The notes under the pieces are model-generated. The model saw only the letters and a list, made by a program, of their open reading frames with translations. It had not been told where the DNA came from and made no database searches. Shown piece by piece: positions 14,787 to 23,793 of a stretch of 38,419 nt of DNA. Location: NCBI GenBank assembly GCA_023663465.1, contig JAMPHJ010000016.1:1-38419 (forward strand), in the 5' to 3' direction. Each line of letters opens with the position of its first letter. Within the stretch, counting starts at the first letter, position 1. The translations under genes were made by a program, and so were the position numbers. Source of the stretch: Muribaculaceae bacterium. Lineage in GTDB: Bacteria > Bacillota > Clostridia > Lachnospirales > Lachnospiraceae.

Positions 14787-16046
14787 CTACTCCGCCTTCT
14801 TATTAATATAATTCGTCTTATATTTGGAATACATGATTTTCTGGCTATGGTAGAGACCATAATAACCGGACAGCATATAACTAAACGCAATCGTCAGCAG
14901 AAAATACGGCATTCCTTCATATCCAAACAATTCAAAACTAATCAGCAGCGAAGTAATCGGACAATTCGTAACGCCGCAGAAGATACCCGTCATTCCCACC
15001 GCCGCACAAAGCATCGGCGAAAATCCTGTCAGATTGCCGAACAGACAGCCAAACGCCGCCCCGATACAAAACGACGGCACAATCTCGCCACCCTTGTATC
15101 CGGCGCCCAGCGTGAGAGCCGTAAACACCATTTTCAGAAAAAATACTTCCCCCGATACGCTGCCGTCCATACAACGGGCAATCACATCCATCCCCGACCC
15201 GTTATACGTCTGTTCTCCCACCAGCAGCGTCAGCGCGATGATGATACAGCCGCCCACAATAATCCGTAGATAAGGATTGGTCAAAAACTTCTTATAAAGA
15301 TGTTCCGACTGATGCAGCAGGATACAGAAAAACACACTGACAAACGCGCACAAAATTGCCAGCCCGGAAACCCTTATTGCAGAGCTAATCGTAAAGGAAG
15401 GAATTTTATCCAATAAAAAAAGCTCCGCTTCCGCGCCAAAAGAAGACGCGATGCCATGCGCAATCAGCGACGCCACCACGCAGGGCACCAGCGCCACATA
15501 ATACATGACGCCCACACTGACTACTTCCATAGAAAAAATCGCCGCCGCCATCGGCGTTCCAAACAACGCAGAAAATGCGGCGCTCATCCCGCACATGGTC
15601 AGAATATGTTTATCTTTTTCATCAAAATGGAACAATTTCCCGATTTCATTTCCGATACTGCCGCCCAACTGCAGCGCCGCGCCTTCCCTTCCGGCGGAAC
15701 CACCGAATAAATGCGTAATCAACGTGGACACGAATATCAGCGGCGCCATCCTGAGTGGCAGCTCGTCCCCGGAGTGGATGGACGATAACACCAGATTCGT
15801 CCCTGTATCCTTTTCATCATGGAGCAGACGATACGCGCCCACAATCAGCACGCCCCCCACCGGAAGCAGCCAGATAATCCACGGATGCTCCGCGCGCATG
15901 GCTGTAACCGCGGACATGCAAAAATAAAAAGCCGTCCCTACAAGCCCCACTACCGTCCCGGACAAAATGGCAAAAATAACCCATTTTATCGAAGTCCTAA
16001 CCCTCTGTAGATTGTGTTTTATTTTATGTTTTACGATTTCGTTCAT
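14787..16046 (-). CDS. CLC-family anion transporter, possibly fluoride-type
   Basis: The 419-aa protein has the CLC core: GGSAGREGAALQLGGS with the gating Glu, GMSAAFSALFGTPMAAAIFS, and a late motif GAGYKGGEIVPSFCIGAAFG. The first anion motif is replaced by DTGTNLVLSSIH rather than GSGIP, and GREGA with GAGxKGGE resembles the CLC-F (fluoride/proton antiporter) clade more than chloride CLCs. That assignment is an inference. The start at 16046 (MNEIVKHKIK) is supported by the promoter at 16080-16108, which lies inside the longer open frame. The resulting leader of about 27 nt is too short for a fluoride riboswitch. Confidence 0.85.
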   Translation of the reverse strand: MNEIVKHKIKHNLQRVRTSIKWVIFAILSGTVVGLVGTAFYFCMSAVTAMRAEHPWIIWLLPVGGVLIVGAYRLLHDEKDTGTNLVLSSIHSGDELPLRMAPLIFVSTLITHLFGGSAGREGAALQLGGSIGNEIGKLFHFDEKDKHILTMCGMSAAFSALFGTPMAAAIFSMEVVSVGVMYYVALVPCVVASLIAHGIASSFGAEAELFLLDKIPSFTISSAIRVSGLAILCAFVSVFFCILLHQSEHLYKKFLTNPYLRIIVGGCIIIALTLLVGEQTYNGSGMDVIARCMDGSVSGEVFFLKMVFTALTLGAGYKGGEIVPSFCIGAAFGCLFGNLTGFSPMLCAAVGMTGIFCGVTNCPITSLLISFELFGYEGMPYFLLTIAFSYMLSGYYGLYHSQKIMYSKYKTNYINKKAE

Positions 16047-16079
16047 GATTTGTAAAATGCCTTTCCCATTGATAGCTTC

Positions 16080-16108
16080 ATCATAGCATTTCTTTATTGT
16101 AAATTCAA
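16080..16108 (-). promoter_or_regulatory. Promoter of the CLC gene
   Basis: On the minus strand TTGAAT (16103-16108) and TATGAT (16080-16085) are 17 bases apart, preceded by C at the extended position. It decides the start codon at 16046. Confidence 0.7.
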
Positions 16109-16172
16109 GGACTGCGGGGAAGCAGGAATTGCGCTGACGCAATTAATTTGCTTGGGACAGGCTTTTCCATGA

Positions 16173-16592
16173 TTATTCCAACTCTTCTACTGTAATACAC
16201 CTAATTTCCTTAAACTGTTTCAACTGTTTATCATTTGTTAAAAACAAATCACAGCCAGTTAAACAAGCTGATGCAAGCTGTAAAGCATCCATAGTTTTGA
16301 AATTTTTATATTCTGCACGAATTTGTGCTGCCTTTTCGGCTATTTCTTTATCAATACTTTTTATTCCTATATCCATTCCATCAGTAAAAGCATATAAGGC
16401 ATTTATCAGTTTCAAATTATTCTGTCGATATGGATATATCAAATATTCTGTTATCGTTATAGCCGATGTAATATAATCACAATCTACATATATTTTCCAA
16501 AATTCCTTCATTTTTGAATAATACAATTCATTATTTTCCAAATAGTACACAATCGGAGAGGTATCTAAAAAAATCTTTTTAGCATCTATCAT
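16173..16592 (-). CDS. PIN-domain (VapC-like) toxin
   Basis: The 139-aa protein shows the PIN acidic set: D10 in KIFLDTSPIVYYLE, Glu in ITITEYLIYP, Asp in KTMDALQLASA and Asp in DLFLTNDKQLK. PIN toxins are Mg-dependent RNases that cleave tRNA or rRNA. It overlaps the upstream antitoxin gene by 14 bases. The gene is more AT-rich than its neighbours, which suggests acquisition. Confidence 0.92.
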   Translation of the reverse strand: MIDAKKIFLDTSPIVYYLENNELYYSKMKEFWKIYVDCDYITSAITITEYLIYPYRQNNLKLINALYAFTDGMDIGIKSIDKEIAEKAAQIRAEYKNFKTMDALQLASACLTGCDLFLTNDKQLKQFKEIRCITVEELE

Positions 16593-16830
16593 TGTCTCGC
16601 AGCTCCCTTATATATTCATCAATCTCTTCTACCGTTCTTTCAGAAGAAATAACAAAAGCATCCGTTTCAATTAAACGCCTTCTTTTTTCTGTTCTCGTAT
16701 CAACTTTTTGTCGATTAATCCTATCTAAAATAGTAATAACCACTTCATCACCTACACTAAAATTTTTACGGTCTTCTTCATTTACAACTATCTGATTACC
16801 ATCATAATATCCTTTTACTGCTGCCAGCAT
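16579..16830 (-). CDS. VapB-like antitoxin
   Basis: The 83-aa protein starts MLAAVKGYYDGNQIVVNEED, an AbrB/MazE-like swapped-hairpin pattern (GxVKxYYDGxxIV), followed by a basic stretch TRTEKRRRL and an acidic tail ERTVEEIDEYIRELRDND that likely binds the toxin. AAGGAGG precedes the ATG. It overlaps vapC and has its own promoter. Confidence 0.85.
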   Translation of the reverse strand: MLAAVKGYYDGNQIVVNEEDRKNFSVGDEVVITILDRINRQKVDTRTEKRRRLIETDAFVISSERTVEEIDEYIRELRDNDRC

Positions 16831-16863
16831 ATAACAATTTCCTCCTTCTATTTATCCATTTGT

Positions 16864-16892
16864 ATTATAATGTATTCTTTGCATCTTTTCAA
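16864..16892 (-). promoter_or_regulatory. Promoter of the VapBC-type module
   Basis: On the minus strand TTGAAA (16887-16892) and TATAAT (16864-16869) are 17 bases apart, about 35 bases before the antitoxin start. Confidence 0.75.
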
Positions 16893-16987
16893 TGTTGATG
16901 AAAATTTCGATAGGAACAATCTTTCTGAAAACTATTCTAACATATTAATAACCACATCCATAATTTTTACCCTCACAAACCCCTTTA

Positions 16988-17050
16988 TGACAATATTGTC
17001 ACAACTTCCCGCCCTTTTGTCAGAATCCTGTAAGAAGTACCTGTTATAAT
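16988..17050 (+). promoter_or_regulatory. Promoter region of the FtsX-type exporter with a palindrome
   Basis: A perfect 14-bp palindrome TGACAATATTGTCA lies at 16988-17001. A second TTGTCA (17017-17022) is followed by TATAAT (17045-17050) at 22 bases, too far for an unaided -35. An activator site at the palindrome is likely, as for exporters driven by two-component systems. The -10 is about 42 bases before the ATPase start. Confidence 0.5.
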
Positions 17051-17091
17051 AACCTTAAAGCTTTATCAAAAAAGAAGAAAGGACTCTACAC

Positions 17092-17793
17092 ATGAAAATA
17101 CTGGAAACCGTAAATCTAAAAAAATACTACGGCAAAGGCGATACGCAGGTGAAGGCGCTTAATGGCGTGAACCTGACCGTGGAAGAAGGGGAATTTACTG
17201 CTGTGGTCGGCACTTCTGGCTCCGGGAAATCCACGCTGCTGCATATGTTGGGTGGGCTGGACTACGCGACCGAAGGCGCCGTGTCCGTTGCCGGGAAAAA
17301 GATTTTTGAACTGGACGAAACCGCACTGACCATTTTCAGAAGACGGCAGATTGGATTCATCTTCCAAAGCTATAATTTAATCCCCATCCTGAGCGTCTAT
17401 GAAAATATCGTGCTCCCTCTGGAACTAGACGGGCGAAGCATCGACGAATCTTTTATAGAAACCATCGCTCACACGCTGGGACTGCAAAACAAACTAAACA
17501 GCCTTCCGGGGCAGCTTTCCGGCGGACAGCAGCAGCGGGTGGCAATTGCCCGCGCGCTTGTGACGAAGCCGGCGATTATTCTGGCGGACGAGCCCACGGG
17601 AAACCTCGACAGTAAAACGACTCAGGAAGTGCTTGGTTTGCTTAAACTAACCAGCGAACAGTTTCACCAGACCATCGTCATGATTACCCATAACGAGGCG
17701 CTGGCGCAGCTTTGCGACAGAGTCATCCATATCGAAGATGGCAGGATTGTCGGCGACAGTGCACAGGGAAAGGAGGATTCCCATGAAAAATAA
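17092..17793 (+). CDS. ABC exporter ATP-binding protein (MacB/LolD type)
   Basis: The 233-aa protein has Walker [10 protein letters not shown] (about residues 40-48), Q-loop [10 protein letters not shown], signature [15 protein letters not shown], Walker [14 protein letters not shown] and H-loop THNE. The [16 protein letters not shown] pattern is typical of ATPases that pair with FtsX-type permeases. GAAAGGA lies 9 bases before the ATG. It overlaps the permease gene by 11 bases. Confidence 0.95.
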   Translation: MKILETVNLKKYYGKGDTQVKALNGVNLTVEEGEFTAVVGTSGSGKSTLLHMLGGLDYATEGAVSVAGKKIFELDETALTIFRRRQIGFIFQSYNLIPILSVYENIVLPLELDGRSIDESFIETIAHTLGLQNKLNSLPGQLSGGQQQRVAIARALVTKPAIILADEPTGNLDSKTTQEVLGLLKLTSEQFHQTIVMITHNEALAQLCDRVIHIEDGRIVGDSAQGKEDSHEK

Positions 17794-20410
17794 TAATGGC
17801 GCGTCCATCCGCAGACTCTCTGACCGCAGTCTGAAAAACAACTGCATGAGAAATGTTTTTGCGATTCTGGCAATCGCCCTGACCGGACTTCTTTTTACCG
17901 CCGTTTTCTCACTGACAAGCGGCGGCGCGCAGGTCATGCAGGAAGAGACCATGCGGGAAGTCGGCGGCAAATTTCATGCAGGGTTAAAAATGGCGACCAA
18001 GGAACAATACGAAAAAGTCATCGCGGACCCGTTAATCAAAAAATACAGCTATAACATTTTGATCGGAGTAGCAGACAATATCATAAAACGCCAGGCGGAA
18101 TTGCGCTATACACCGGATGAGGATTCTCTGGAAGATATGTTTATCACACTGGAAGAAGGGCACATGCCCATGGAAAAAAATGAAATTATCGTAGACACTT
18201 TCGTCCTGGACGAGTTGAAACTTCCCCATACCACAGGTGTAACTGTTCCGCTGACATTCCGTTTCCTGGATAAAACCATCGAAGATGAATTTATCGTAAG
18301 CGGCTATTACCAAGGAGACGCCATTTCCCACGCCAGCGAACTTTTTCTATCCGAAAGTTACTGGATGACACTCAAAGGCTCATGGAGCGACGAAGACTTT
18401 CTGCGCTGGGGACAGGAGCATCCGCAGGACGAACACGTTGGATTAAGAGCCGTCAATCTCTTTTTCCAGAATGATTCCCATCTGGAAGAAAAAGTAAAGA
18501 CCGTCATCCAAAATGCCGGTTATATACCGGGTGAAGAATTAAAATACGGCGTCAACTGGGCATATATGAGCAGCCGCATGGAAGCCATCGACCCTCTTAC
18601 GGCTATGATAATCGGCGTTGCAATTTTGGTCATCTTAATTACAGGCTACCTGATTATCTATAATATTTTTCAGATTTCCGTCATAAGCGATATCCGGTTT
18701 TACGGATTACTGAAAACCATAGGCGCTACCAAAAAACAACTGCGCAGACTTATCAGGCGGCAGGCGGCGCTTTTATCCCTGATAGGCATTCCCATCGGTC
18801 TGATTCTCGGCTATGGAACCGGAGCTGCCATCCTTCCGCTTGTGTTTAGGATAGCGGATAGCCAGATGAAGGACATTGCCTTGGAAATGAATCCCTGGAT
18901 TTTCATATTTGGCGCAGGATTTTCCGCCCTGACCGTCTTTTTAAGCTGCCGCCGACCGGGCAGAATTGCGGGCAATGTTTCTCCGATAGAAGCAGTCAGA
19001 TATACGGAACCCATCAAAGTCACCAAACGGGATAAAAAACGCCGCACGCGTTTTAGCGCTTTCTCTATGGCGCTTTCCAACCTTGGCAGACACAAACGCA
19101 CCACTATCGTTGTAACAGCGGCTATTTCATTCAGTATCATATTATTGGCAGTCATTATGACTGCGATAAACGGCTTTCAACTGAACCAATATCTTGAGCA
19201 GAGAATCGCCGGGGACTTTCTGGCGGCAAATGTCAATACGACTTCCATGTCCGCCAGAAGCGCTGACTGTGACATAACTCCAGAATATCTGGCGTTTGCC
19301 GATAATCTGGACGGTATTGAAAGCAGAGGCGAAATGTGGGTAAACTTTGGAAGATATTTACAGATTAACGATAAAGCGATAACACAATATCAGAAGCTTG
19401 CCGACGAAGGCAAATTGAGACAGGGTTCCTACTATGCATATAGTCTGGAAAAAATCTTAAACGGGGAAAGCTCCATGGACGGTTTCTTCTATAGTTATAC
19501 CGAAAATATGCTGGATAATCTGACTGTACTGGATGGGAAACTGGATATCGAAAAATTCTCAACCGGCGATTATATTTTATTAGGACAGATTAATGGAAGT
19601 GATAATTATATTGACGCAGACGAGCATGTTTATCACCCCGGCGATTTGGTAACGGTAGAATTTACCACCGATGATACCATTAGCCATGAAATTACGAATG
19701 AAGCCGGCGAACTTATCGACGTCCAATATGAAAACCTCGGCACGAAAGAATATGAAGTCATGGCGATTGTCGATATCCCTTACAGCATGAACCTGCACCG
19801 GTATTCTATAAACTGCTGCGACGCCGTCCTTCCTATCACGGAGCTTAATAAATCTTCCCAATGCTTTGCGGTATCCTATCAGGTTCAGGATGAATATCAG
19901 AAAGATTTTGAAGATGCGCTAAAAGAATATACGGAAACCATCGACCCACAGATGGGATTCTCCTCGAAAGCTTCCTTACAGGCGGAATTTGAAACTATTA
20001 TTTTTTCCATTGCCGCCATCGGCATGACGCTTTCCGTGGTCATTGCTTTCATCGGAATCCTCAACTTCATCAACGCCATGATTACGGAAATCATCTCCCG
20101 AAGACGGGAATTTGCCATGCTGCAAAGCATCGGCATGACCAACGCCCAGCTTAAAAAGACGCTGATTTACGAAGGTCTCTGCTACATCGGCATTTCCGGC
20201 ATCATCAGCTTTGTTTTGGGAAGCGTCTTGTCAAAAGGCATTCTGAATGCGCTAAACAATGTTATCCTGTTTTTTGAATACCGCTTCCAGATACTGCCGT
20301 TTATCATCATGCTCCCGCTGCTCATGCTCGTCGCAACGCTCACGCCGCTGTTTGCGTATAGCAGGATGCGGAAAAAGAGCATTGTGGAGAGGCTGGGGGA
20401 TGCGGAATAA
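17783..20410 (+). CDS. FtsX-type ABC transporter permease
   Basis: The 875-aa protein has two FtsX modules. Module 1: a helix near residues 27-47, an outside domain to about 270, then three helices including MIIGVAILVILITGYLIIYN, with FYGLLKTIGATKKQLRRLI. Module 2: a helix near residue 450 (TTIVVTAAISFSIILLAVIM), a second outside domain, then three C-terminal helices with FAMLQSIGMTNAQLKK. Eight helices and two IGxT/IGMT loops are seen. It likely exports a peptide or lipid or powers mechanotransmission. The start at 17783 has AAAGGAGG; 17738 is rejected. Confidence 0.92.
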   Translation: MKNNNGASIRRLSDRSLKNNCMRNVFAILAIALTGLLFTAVFSLTSGGAQVMQEETMREVGGKFHAGLKMATKEQYEKVIADPLIKKYSYNILIGVADNIIKRQAELRYTPDEDSLEDMFITLEEGHMPMEKNEIIVDTFVLDELKLPHTTGVTVPLTFRFLDKTIEDEFIVSGYYQGDAISHASELFLSESYWMTLKGSWSDEDFLRWGQEHPQDEHVGLRAVNLFFQNDSHLEEKVKTVIQNAGYIPGEELKYGVNWAYMSSRMEAIDPLTAMIIGVAILVILITGYLIIYNIFQISVISDIRFYGLLKTIGATKKQLRRLIRRQAALLSLIGIPIGLILGYGTGAAILPLVFRIADSQMKDIALEMNPWIFIFGAGFSALTVFLSCRRPGRIAGNVSPIEAVRYTEPIKVTKRDKKRRTRFSAFSMALSNLGRHKRTTIVVTAAISFSIILLAVIMTAINGFQLNQYLEQRIAGDFLAANVNTTSMSARSADCDITPEYLAFADNLDGIESRGEMWVNFGRYLQINDKAITQYQKLADEGKLRQGSYYAYSLEKILNGESSMDGFFYSYTENMLDNLTVLDGKLDIEKFSTGDYILLGQINGSDNYIDADEHVYHPGDLVTVEFTTDDTISHEITNEAGELIDVQYENLGTKEYEVMAIVDIPYSMNLHRYSINCCDAVLPITELNKSSQCFAVSYQVQDEYQKDFEDALKEYTETIDPQMGFSSKASLQAEFETIIFSIAAIGMTLSVVIAFIGILNFINAMITEIISRRREFAMLQSIGMTNAQLKKTLIYEGLCYIGISGIISFVLGSVLSKGILNALNNVILFFEYRFQILPFIIMLPLLMLVATLTPLFAYSRMRKKSIVERLGDAE

Positions 20411-20444
20411 AGGATAAAAGCGGCAATTTACAAAACGCATTCTT

Positions 20445-21104
20445 TTAAAAAATAACTTCCCCTACGACATCAAGGCATTCCTCGATATAAGACATTATGA
20501 CTTCTTCCGTATAATGCTTATACGCACTGATATCGTAGGGTTTCTTATCCGCATACTGCCCGGTAAGAAGGGACGCCTTCTGGCGCGCTAAATCTTCTTT
20601 CAGGATATAGCCGTCAACGCCGTATACATGCCCTTCTGCTAACAACTTCCAGATTTCTCCCGTATGCGCGCTCGTCTGATGGAGCCATTGGTCAAACCCA
20701 TACGCTTCTTCCCGGTACGCGGACTGTGCATAAACTTTATCATAATCTTCGCCCTGTACGATTCGTATCCGAAACGGAGCCCACATCCTTCTGTCATTCA
20801 GCCAGTCCGTCAGAAGGTGCACGCAGTACCCCGCCAGAAAATCCCGGTTTTCCGCATCCCGGCGCTGCTCCCAGAACCGGCGGATATTATCTTTCCATTT
20901 AGGACTGTCCAGCGTAACGCCCCATTTGGGACCGCAGCCGTCCCATAGATGGCTGATTTCCTTAATCCGGTAATCGTAAGGCTCATGAAAATGCACCGCA
21001 TCCGGCGCAACAGAACCCAGCACGAAATCTCCTTTTTCTTCTATCCAGTCATATCGCTCCAGCAGCCGATAGGCTGTTTCCATATGGATCATTGGGTATG
21101 GCAT
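20445..21104 (-). CDS. Zinc-dependent phospholipase C-like protein
   Basis: The 219-aa protein begins MPYPMIHMETAYRLLERYDW and carries PDAVHFHEPY, GYCVHLLTDWLNDRRM and a late TSAHTGEIWKLL, a His/Asp set like the zinc-dependent phospholipase C family (PF00882-like). No signal peptide is visible, so the protein is probably cytosolic and its substrate is unknown. The start at 21104 is preferred because AGGAG precedes it. The open frame up to 21224 encodes an unlikely basic N-terminus. It is convergent with the FtsX gene, 34 bases away. Confidence 0.8.
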   Translation of the reverse strand: MPYPMIHMETAYRLLERYDWIEEKGDFVLGSVAPDAVHFHEPYDYRIKEISHLWDGCGPKWGVTLDSPKWKDNIRRFWEQRRDAENRDFLAGYCVHLLTDWLNDRRMWAPFRIRIVQGEDYDKVYAQSAYREEAYGFDQWLHQTSAHTGEIWKLLAEGHVYGVDGYILKEDLARQKASLLTGQYADKKPYDISAYKHYTEEVIMSYIEECLDVVGEVIF

Positions 21105-21240
21105 GAAAGTTTTCTCCTGTATTTCTTTTTTGCTATTATTATGAACCTTAATAAAGAAAAGCGCAAGAAGCAAGGATATATTTTTCTTCTGAAAAATACT
21201 TATCAATCTAAAAATTTCCTGCACAATTATTAGTTATCCC

Positions 21241-21269
21241 TTGACTTTAGCATAGTAAATTGCTAATAT
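21241..21269 (+). promoter_or_regulatory. Promoter of the amino-acid importer
   Basis: TTGACT (21241-21246) and TAATAT (21264-21269) are 17 bases apart, about 43 bases before the binding-protein ATG. Confidence 0.75.
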
Positions 21270-21311
21270 GGTGACGTGCTTTAAATTTGCACAGAATGGA
21301 GGATATATATT

Positions 21312-22199
21312 ATGAAAAAATTACTTGCACTGACCTTGGCATTGACCTTATCAATGTCTCTGATTGCCTGCGGTGGTTCGGACGCAGGCAGCGACAATGC
21401 CGCCCCGGCAACTGCGGATACTTCGGGTTCTGCTGACGCTGCGGATTCTGCTGATACCTCAGATTCTACAGACGCTTCTGATTCCGGCGCAGACAGCGAC
21501 CTTGCCTACATACAGGAAAAAGGAACGCTTGTTGTAGGTATCACGGATTTCGAGCCGATGGATTACAAAGATGCGGATGGAAACTGGATTGGTTTCGATG
21601 CTGATATGGCGACAGCTTTTGCAGAAAGTCTGGGCGTTTCCGTTGAGTTCGTGGAAATCGACTGGGATAACAAAATCATGGAATTGGACGGAAAAACAAT
21701 CGACTGCGTATGGAACGGCATGACCCTTACCTCGGAAGTTACAAGTTCTATGGAATGCTCCAAAGCATATTGTAACAATGCGCAGGTTGTTATCGTACCC
21801 GCAGACGTTGCTGACCAGTATCAGGATACCGACAGTCTTTCTGAGCTTACTTTCGCAGTAGAAGCAGGAAGCGCTGGCGAGGAACAGGCGAATGCGTTTG
21901 GGCTTAACTGCACGCCGGTAAAAGCACAGTCTGACGCTTTGATGGAAGTTGCCGCCGGAACCTCTGACGCCGCAATCATAGATTCTCTGATGGCAGCGGC
22001 TATGGTAGGGGAAGGCACCGGTTATGCTGACTTAACCTACACGATAGGCTTAAACAGTGAAGAGTACGGCGTTGGTTTCCGGAAAGGCTCTGACCTTGCC
22101 GCTTCTTTAAACGATTTCTTCTCAAGCAGCTACGCTGACGGCAGCATGATGGAATGCGCCGAAACTTACGGCGTACAGGCGGCTATCGTAGCACAGTAA
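21312..22199 (+). CDS. Polar amino-acid ABC transporter substrate-binding lipoprotein
   Basis: The 295-aa protein has a lipoprotein signal ending SLIAC with Cys at residue 20, then a low-complexity Ala/Ser/Asp linker (about residues 22-60), then a family 3 solute-binding domain (GTLVVGITDFEPMDYKDADG, IGFDADMATAFAESLG, DCVWNGMT). It captures an amino acid outside the membrane; the ligand is unknown. GGAGG precedes the ATG. A terminator-like hairpin separates it from the permease gene, which fits higher expression of the binding protein. Confidence 0.93.
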   Translation: MKKLLALTLALTLSMSLIACGGSDAGSDNAAPATADTSGSADAADSADTSDSTDASDSGADSDLAYIQEKGTLVVGITDFEPMDYKDADGNWIGFDADMATAFAESLGVSVEFVEIDWDNKIMELDGKTIDCVWNGMTLTSEVTSSMECSKAYCNNAQVVIVPADVADQYQDTDSLSELTFAVEAGSAGEEQANAFGLNCTPVKAQSDALMEVAAGTSDAAIIDSLMAAAMVGEGTGYADLTYTIGLNSEEYGVGFRKGSDLAASLNDFFSSSYADGSMMECAETYGVQAAIVAQ

Positions 22200-22265
22200 G
22201 ACAAAATTCTAACATTGTTTTCAGGTCATTCCTAACGGTATGAACGATTGCACCATGATTCTTAC

Positions 22266-22293
22266 AGGTCAGGCGGCTAAAGCCTGACCTTTT
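22266..22293 (+). terminator. Intra-operon terminator or attenuator
   Basis: AGGTCAGGC pairs with GCCTGACCT around a short loop (GGCTAAA), followed by TTTT. It lies between the binding-protein and permease genes. Partial read-through would give more binding protein than membrane components. Confidence 0.75.
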
Positions 22294-22319
22294 CACCGAA
22301 AAAGGAGCAGGGTATAGAC

Positions 22320-23006
22320 ATGGATTTAATTCTCGAACAAATGCCTATCGTTATCCATTCATTAAATATTGGATTTTTACAGACACTGAAATTGTTTTTT
22401 GTAACATTAATCGGCGCGTTTCCGCTGGGGCTGATCATTGCTTTCGGTTCCATGTCGAAGTTTAAGCCGCTTTGTTATTTTACGAAATTGGTGGTCTGGA
22501 TTGTGCGCGGTACGCCGCTTATGATTCAACTTTTAATCGTCTATTATTTCCCCGGTCTGGTACTGCACACCCCTATCTGGGGCGGCGGGGAAGCCGGACG
22601 GTTCCTGGCGGCGTCCGTATCCTTTATCCTGAATTATGCCTGCTATTTTTCAGAAATATACCGCGGCGGCATTCAGGGAATCCCGATGGGACAGACAGAA
22701 GCGGGTCTGGTGCTTGGCATGACGAAAAAGCAGATTTTCTTCAAAGTCACGCTGTTACAGATGATTAAACGGATTGTTCCCCCCATGTCCAACGAGATTA
22801 TCACTCTGGTAAAAGATACTTCCCTTGCCCGCATCATCGCGCTGCAGGAAATTATCTGGGCAGGACAGGCGTTTATGAAAGGCTCACAGGGAATATCCGG
22901 CGCAATCTGGCCCCTGTTTTTTACCGCCGTATACTATCTCATTTGCAACGGTATCCTGACCGTTCTGCTTGGGCGATTAGAAAAGAAGTTGGATTATTTT
23001 AAATAG
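22320..23006 (+). CDS. Polar amino-acid ABC transporter permease
   Basis: The 228-aa protein has an HisM/GlnP-type layout with about five membrane segments and the EAA loop EAGLVLGMTKKQIFFKVTLL. TLKLFFVTLIGAFPLGLII begins the core. A single permease gene implies a homodimer. GGAGCAGGG precedes the ATG. It is 10 bases from the ATPase gene. Confidence 0.94.
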   Translation: MDLILEQMPIVIHSLNIGFLQTLKLFFVTLIGAFPLGLIIAFGSMSKFKPLCYFTKLVVWIVRGTPLMIQLLIVYYFPGLVLHTPIWGGGEAGRFLAASVSFILNYACYFSEIYRGGIQGIPMGQTEAGLVLGMTKKQIFFKVTLLQMIKRIVPPMSNEIITLVKDTSLARIIALQEIIWAGQAFMKGSQGISGAIWPLFFTAVYYLICNGILTVLLGRLEKKLDYFK

Positions 23007-23016
23007 GAGGAAACCC

Positions 23017-23793
23017 ATGCCGATTTTAGAAGTAGAACATATTCGTAAGACATTTGAACATACAGAAGTGCTCCAGGACATCAGTTTTTCCTTGGAAAAG
23101 GGGCAGGTTGTTTCCATCATCGGATCTTCCGGGAGCGGCAAAACGACCCTGCTACGGTGTCTGAATTTTTTGGAACGCCCAGATTTCGGTGTCATCCGGG
23201 TAAATGGTGAAACTTTATTCGACGCTGAAGATGCGACTACGCAAAAAGAAAGTGAAATCCGCAAGAAACGGCTTCACTTTGGTCTGGTTTTCCAGTCTTT
23301 TAACCTGTTTCCACAATATACAGCGATGCAGAACGTCATGCTGGCAAGCCAGCTACTCGCCAAAGAAGCACCCGATTATCAGGCGAACAAAAAGCAGATA
23401 TTAGAAGAAATCGAGACACAGGCTGCGGATTTGCTGATGCAGATGGGCTTACAGGATCGCATGACCCATTATCCCCATCAGCTTTCCGGCGGACAGTGCC
23501 AGCGTGTCGCCATCGCCCGCGCGCTCGCCTTAAAACCAGACATTCTCTGTTTCGACGAGCCAACCTCTGCGCTGGATCCCGAACTGACCGGCGAGGTTTT
23601 GCGAGTCATCAAAGAACTTGCCAATCAACAGACTACCATGATTATCGTCACACATGAAATGGCATTCGCAAGAGACGTTGCCAACCACGTCATTTTTATG
23701 GACGACGGACATATTCTGGAGCAGGGAGATCCTATACAGGTGATTGAACATCCCCGCGAAGAACGGACACGGCAGTTTTTATCGCGGTTTTAA
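23017..23793 (+). CDS. Polar amino-acid ABC transporter ATP-binding protein
   Basis: The 258-aa protein has Walker A GSSGSGKTT, FQSFNLFPQYTAMQNV, signature [17 protein letters not shown], Walker B ILCFDEPTSALDPEL and H-loop VTHEM. This is the GlnQ/HisP pattern and it powers the importer encoded just upstream. GGAGG is 6 bases before the ATG. Its last 4 bases overlap the opposing zinc-ribbon gene. Confidence 0.95.
   Translation: MPILEVEHIRKTFEHTEVLQDISFSLEKGQVVSIIGSSGSGKTTLLRCLNFLERPDFGVIRVNGETLFDAEDATTQKESEIRKKRLHFGLVFQSFNLFPQYTAMQNVMLASQLLAKEAPDYQANKKQILEEIETQAADLLMQMGLQDRMTHYPHQLSGGQCQRVAIARALALKPDILCFDEPTSALDPELTGEVLRVIKELANQQTTMIIVTHEMAFARDVANHVIFMDDGHILEQGDPIQVIEHPREERTRQFLSRF

Noticed and set aside
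15931-16072. Fluoride (crcB) riboswitch before the CLC gene
   Set aside because: The promoter at 16080-16108 leaves only about 27 nt of leader and no consensus is seen.
21563-21778. Minus-strand ORFs inside the binding-protein gene
   Set aside because: Shadows of a clear coding gene.
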